Shown here one piece after another: positions 61,317-64,000 of a stretch of 64,000 nucleotides of DNA (within the stretch, counting starts at the first letter, position 1; the number at the start of each line of letters is the position of its first letter). The notes under the pieces were generated by a model, which worked only from the letters and a program-made list of their open reading frames with translations, ran no database searches and was not told the origin of the DNA. The position numbers and the translations under genes were made by a program. The stretch lies in contig PLXC01000147.1 of NCBI GenBank assembly GCA_003151275.1, positions 84,319 through 148,318 of the forward strand, written 5' to 3'. Source of the stretch: Candidatus Melainabacteria bacterium. Lineage in GTDB: Bacteria; Cyanobacteriota; Vampirovibrionia; Obscuribacterales; Obscuribacteraceae.

Positions 61317-62324
61317 CTAATCAACACTGCTTTTTGCAATTTTGATTTTGCCGTCGATTATTTTGGCTGTTTCAGGGCCACAATTAGCGAAGCGAGAGAA
61401 CTTGTAGCGCGGCTTGTCCGGTGATCGGGCAATCGCGTGAGCAATGCGTATTTGAATCGGCTGCAATTTCAATGCTCTAATTTCTGCATCTACATTGCCG
61501 CCAATTCCTGCGTGAGCGATGCCTCGCAAGGCACCCCATACGGTGACATCACCTTCAGCCATTACTTCAGCTCCAGGATTAACGTCGCCGATAATCACAA
61601 GATGTCCTTTGTGACTGACCGTCTGACCTGAGCGCAGGTGTTGTCTTAGATAGAGTATTGCCGGCACATTCGGTGTTGCGGGCTTAGGTGGGTCCAAACG
61701 CTCGACGCCGTCTTCGTCAACAATTTGATCGAACGCCGCTTTTTTGTCGGCTTCAGATTCAACTTCAACTTCTTCTTCGGTTGCCGACTCAGCGCCAATT
61801 TCAGCAGAAATTTCCTCTGTGAGAGCGTCCTCAAATACAAGACTCTCTTCAGTTTCGTACATCGTCACTGCATCTTCTTTTGCTGATCTTGATTCTGACG
61901 CGGTCGGATCATCTTCCTCATCTTCAATTTCATGCTGCGTTAGAGCATCAACTGAAATTTCAGGAAGTCTCATCGGTGCTCCTCGACCGATAGGCATCTG
62001 CAGCGAGCGCAAAGATGCTCTTGTTGGCTCGTTTTCGGAGAAAACGTGCTTTGGTGCTGCGCCAACGCCTTTGGCAATGGCAATGATCTGTGCCACCTGG
62101 GGTGGTGTGAGCTCCAGTGTCCCGAGGTTCAGCGCTACGCTTACACCTTTCCAAAATTGATTGGAAACTTGAAGAGTATTAGATAGATGAGAGACGGCTT
62201 CTTGCACAGAAGTGCAGCCACCAACATCGATCAGAACGCCTTGGTCAGGTTGACTGATAATAGCGATTTTAGACATGCGAATATCAACTCCGCCCAGAAT
62301 CTTGTATAGTCGGCGAACTGCCAT
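61317..62324 (-). CDS. minC: Septum-site determining protein MinC with long acidic linker
   Basis: 335 residues from ATG 62324 (GGTGA upstream). ATG 62276 is a possible shorter start. The N-terminal domain (~17-110; IAIISQPDQGVLIDVGGCTS) inhibits FtsZ. The C-terminal beta-helix (~225-325; LRSGQTVSHKGHLVIIGDVNPGAEV, GDVTVWGALRGIAHAG) binds MinD. Between them is a ~95-residue acidic linker (ESRSAKEDAVTMYETEESLV, TEEEVEVESEADKKAA), much longer than in E. coli MinC. First gene of the min cluster. Confidence 0.93.
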   Translation of the reverse strand: MAVRRLYKILGGVDIRMSKIAIISQPDQGVLIDVGGCTSVQEAVSHLSNTLQVSNQFWKGVSVALNLGTLELTPPQVAQIIAIAKGVGAAPKHVFSENEPTRASLRSLQMPIGRGAPMRLPEISVDALTQHEIEDEEDDPTASESRSAKEDAVTMYETEESLVFEDALTEEISAEIGAESATEEEVEVESEADKKAAFDQIVDEDGVERLDPPKPATPNVPAILYLRQHLRSGQTVSHKGHLVIIGDVNPGAEVMAEGDVTVWGALRGIAHAGIGGNVDAEIRALKLQPIQIRIAHAIARSPDKPRYKFSRFANCGPETAKIIDGKIKIAKSSVD

Positions 62325-62522
62325 GCAATTTCACCAATGCCATCGTATGAGTTGGAAACCCGCACGTCAAGCCAATCCAGATACTGAAGACATATATAAC
62401 GGCATACTAATTTGATGACATAACAGTAAGGAACAGGTTTGATTGGCACCATGCGGTGTTTAGCAAAGATAAGAGTATTCAGAGAAAGTTAGTTATTGAT
62501 TTTGCCCCAAGAGGTGCTGCGT

Positions 62523-63971
62523 ATGACGACAGGACATTTCAAGCGAGCTATGGGTCTATTGGACGCCACGGCTGTAGTTGTAGGCTCGATGATTGGCTCA
62601 GGTATATTCATCGTATCTGCTGAAACATCTCGATTGTTAGGTGCTCCCGGTTGGGTATTGATGGCCTGGATAGCAGCATCACTGATGACATTTTCAGCTG
62701 CCGTTTGCTATGGCGAACTTGCTGCGATGTATCCACAAGCAGGTGGACAATATATATTTTTACGCCAGGCCTATGGACCGCTCTCTGGATTCTTATATGG
62801 ATGGACGTTATTCGCTGTCATCCAATGTGGAACTATCGCCGCTGTGGCCGTGGCGTTTGCCAAATTTCTCGGTGTCTTTTTGCCGTTCGTTTCAAAGAAC
62901 ACCATCTTCTTAGAGTTCGGAGGCTGGCATTTCACGTCACTGCAATTGGTGGCATTACTGGTAATCGGTCTTTTGACATATATAAATTGCCAGGGCATCA
63001 GTACAGCGAAAATGATTCAAACTACTTTCACCGTCACCAAAGTATCCGCAGTAATTCTGCTGATTGCGCTTGGTCTCATTATGGTTTCCAACTGGAATGG
63101 ATTGCCGGTCAATTTTGGTGCCGATCTCTGGAAGGCGCAGGATCTCAAAGGAAATGTTCTTGGCGGCTTTCCTCTGATTGCTATCTTTTCTTTAGCGATG
63201 GTTGGTCCGCTCTTCTCTAGCGATGCTTGGAACAATGTCACTTTTGCCGGCGAAGAAGTCAAAGACGCCGAAAAGACTTTGCCACGCAGTCTGATGTACG
63301 GAACACTGTTAGTTGGTTTGTTGTACTTCGTATGCAACATCGTATATCTGCTTATATTGCCGATGCATGGCGATCAAAATGCCACCACAGTGGTTGGACG
63401 AGGTATTCAATATGCAGCTGAAGATAGAGTTGGCACCGCCGTTGCGCAAATTCTATTCGGGCAATATGGAGCTCAGATCATGGCGGCGGCTATTATGGTC
63501 TCCACCTTTGGTGCATTGAACGGCTGCATTTTGTCCGGGCCCCGCGCCTATTATGCGATGGCAAAAGATGGGCTCTTCTTCAAAAAAGCTGCCATTCTCC
63601 ACTCCGATAAGGGAGTGCCGACATTTGGATTGATCATTCAGGGAATTTGGGCCGCCATCCTCACGACAACCGGCACTTATAGCAACCTTCTTGAATACGT
63701 AGTCTTTGCAGCATTGCTCTTTTACATTCTCACAGTAGGGGCATTAATCATGTTGCGAAAAAAAGAACCGACTCGCGAGAGACCTTTCAAAGTGCCCGCT
63801 TATCCTTTTCTGCCGTTGTTTTACATCCTCTTCGCAAGCGTTATTGTGATTGGGCAGATGTACTCTTCACCTCAATACAGTGGATTCGGTCTATTAATAA
63901 TCCTCTCTGGACTTCCAGCATATTTCCTTTGGCGCCGTAAAATTGTTCCTGGCAAGAACGAAGCGCAATAA
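62523..63971 (+). CDS. APC-superfamily amino acid permease
   Basis: 482 residues from ATG 62523, which follows GAGGTG. An in-frame start at 62496 has no site. About twelve membrane segments. VVVGSMIGSGIFIVSAET is the APC substrate-binding glycine motif in TM1, and WAYGELAAMYPQAGGQY-like CYGELAAMYPQAGGQYIFLR lies in TM2-3. FAGEEVKDAEKTLPRSLMYG in the TM6-7 loop is typical of LAT/YfnA-like permeases. It imports or exchanges amino acids across the inner membrane. Divergent from minC. Confidence 0.93.
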   Translation: MTTGHFKRAMGLLDATAVVVGSMIGSGIFIVSAETSRLLGAPGWVLMAWIAASLMTFSAAVCYGELAAMYPQAGGQYIFLRQAYGPLSGFLYGWTLFAVIQCGTIAAVAVAFAKFLGVFLPFVSKNTIFLEFGGWHFTSLQLVALLVIGLLTYINCQGISTAKMIQTTFTVTKVSAVILLIALGLIMVSNWNGLPVNFGADLWKAQDLKGNVLGGFPLIAIFSLAMVGPLFSSDAWNNVTFAGEEVKDAEKTLPRSLMYGTLLVGLLYFVCNIVYLLILPMHGDQNATTVVGRGIQYAAEDRVGTAVAQILFGQYGAQIMAAAIMVSTFGALNGCILSGPRAYYAMAKDGLFFKKAAILHSDKGVPTFGLIIQGIWAAILTTTGTYSNLLEYVVFAALLFYILTVGALIMLRKKEPTRERPFKVPAYPFLPLFYILFASVIVIGQMYSSPQYSGFGLLIILSGLPAYFLWRRKIVPGKNEAQ

Positions 63972-63983
63972 AGGAAGTTCTCA

Positions 63984-64000
63984 ATGGACGGTTTGGTGGC
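63984..64000 (+). CDS. Start of a further gene, cut by the window edge
   Basis: ATG 63984 follows AAAGGAAG, and MDGLV is all that is seen. It lies 12 nt after the permease stop, so it is probably in the same operon. Nothing can be said of its function. Confidence 0.4.

Overview
The window looks like a chromosome segment of a non-photosynthetic relative of cyanobacteria, most likely Vampirovibrionia/Melainabacteria of the Obscuribacter type. This is an inference, not a proof. It rests on moderate GC, many secreted TPR proteins, numerous Ser/Thr kinases whose C-lobes carry an 'LTGKDPEPL' signature, a cyanobacterial-style minC-minD-minE cluster, a polyphosphate kinase 2, and no photosynthesis genes. 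Many starts are GTG or TTG, and one is probably CTG. I see no rRNA, tRNA, CRISPR array, prophage or intact transposase.

Layout. 1-1.5 kb: the 5' part of a PHP-like metallohydrolase gene and a small secreted protein. 1.6-8.2 kb: a translationally coupled cassette of four membrane kinases with a common plan (two membrane segments, a PH-like domain, a kinase fold). The first two keep catalytic residues and the last two are pseudokinases. 8.1-17 kb: a secreted TPR protein, an NAD-binding epimerase-like protein, a double M16 protease, a Spy/CpxP-like LTxxQ protein and secreted proteins of unknown function. 17-19.6 kb: a hybrid histidine kinase with a damaged receiver and a damaged HPt, coupled to a resolvase-like protein lacking the catalytic serine. 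19.9-24.3 kb: an EF-hand protein, a TPR-metzincin fusion, a small TPR protein, an orphan HicB-like protein and a zinc mini-protein. 24.4-30.2 kb: a HEAT/choice-of-anchor-C secreted protein, a decayed spacer with a palindromic repeat, a 1034-residue helical-repeat protein and another TPR protein.

30.4-44.4 kb is mostly metabolism and stress. It holds an MshEN-like repeat protein, a degenerate GGDEF protein, an AhpD-like protein, a PBP4 carboxypeptidase, a thioesterase, RpiB, a PerR-rubrerythrin-flavin reductase module with two matching operator sites, a quinone oxidoreductase, an isochorismatase-like protein, a FAD oxidase and a KdsD-type isomerase. 44.7-55.3 kb holds a kinase fused to a PQQ-type propeller, two adjacent YbaB proteins (one a fusion), a MarR regulator, a GNAT acetyltransferase, a TPR protein with two TonB C-terminal domains, PPK2, a LolA-like protein and a UbiA prenyltransferase. 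55.4-64 kb holds a divergent OmpR-type regulator and histidine kinase, RodA, the min operon with a clear terminator, and an APC permease.

The strongest candidate for something undescribed is the four-kinase cassette: two probably active kinases and two pseudokinases sharing one membrane/PH-like architecture, joined by overlapping stop and start codons. The second candidate is the dead-resolvase plus damaged-phosphorelay pair at 17-19.6 kb.
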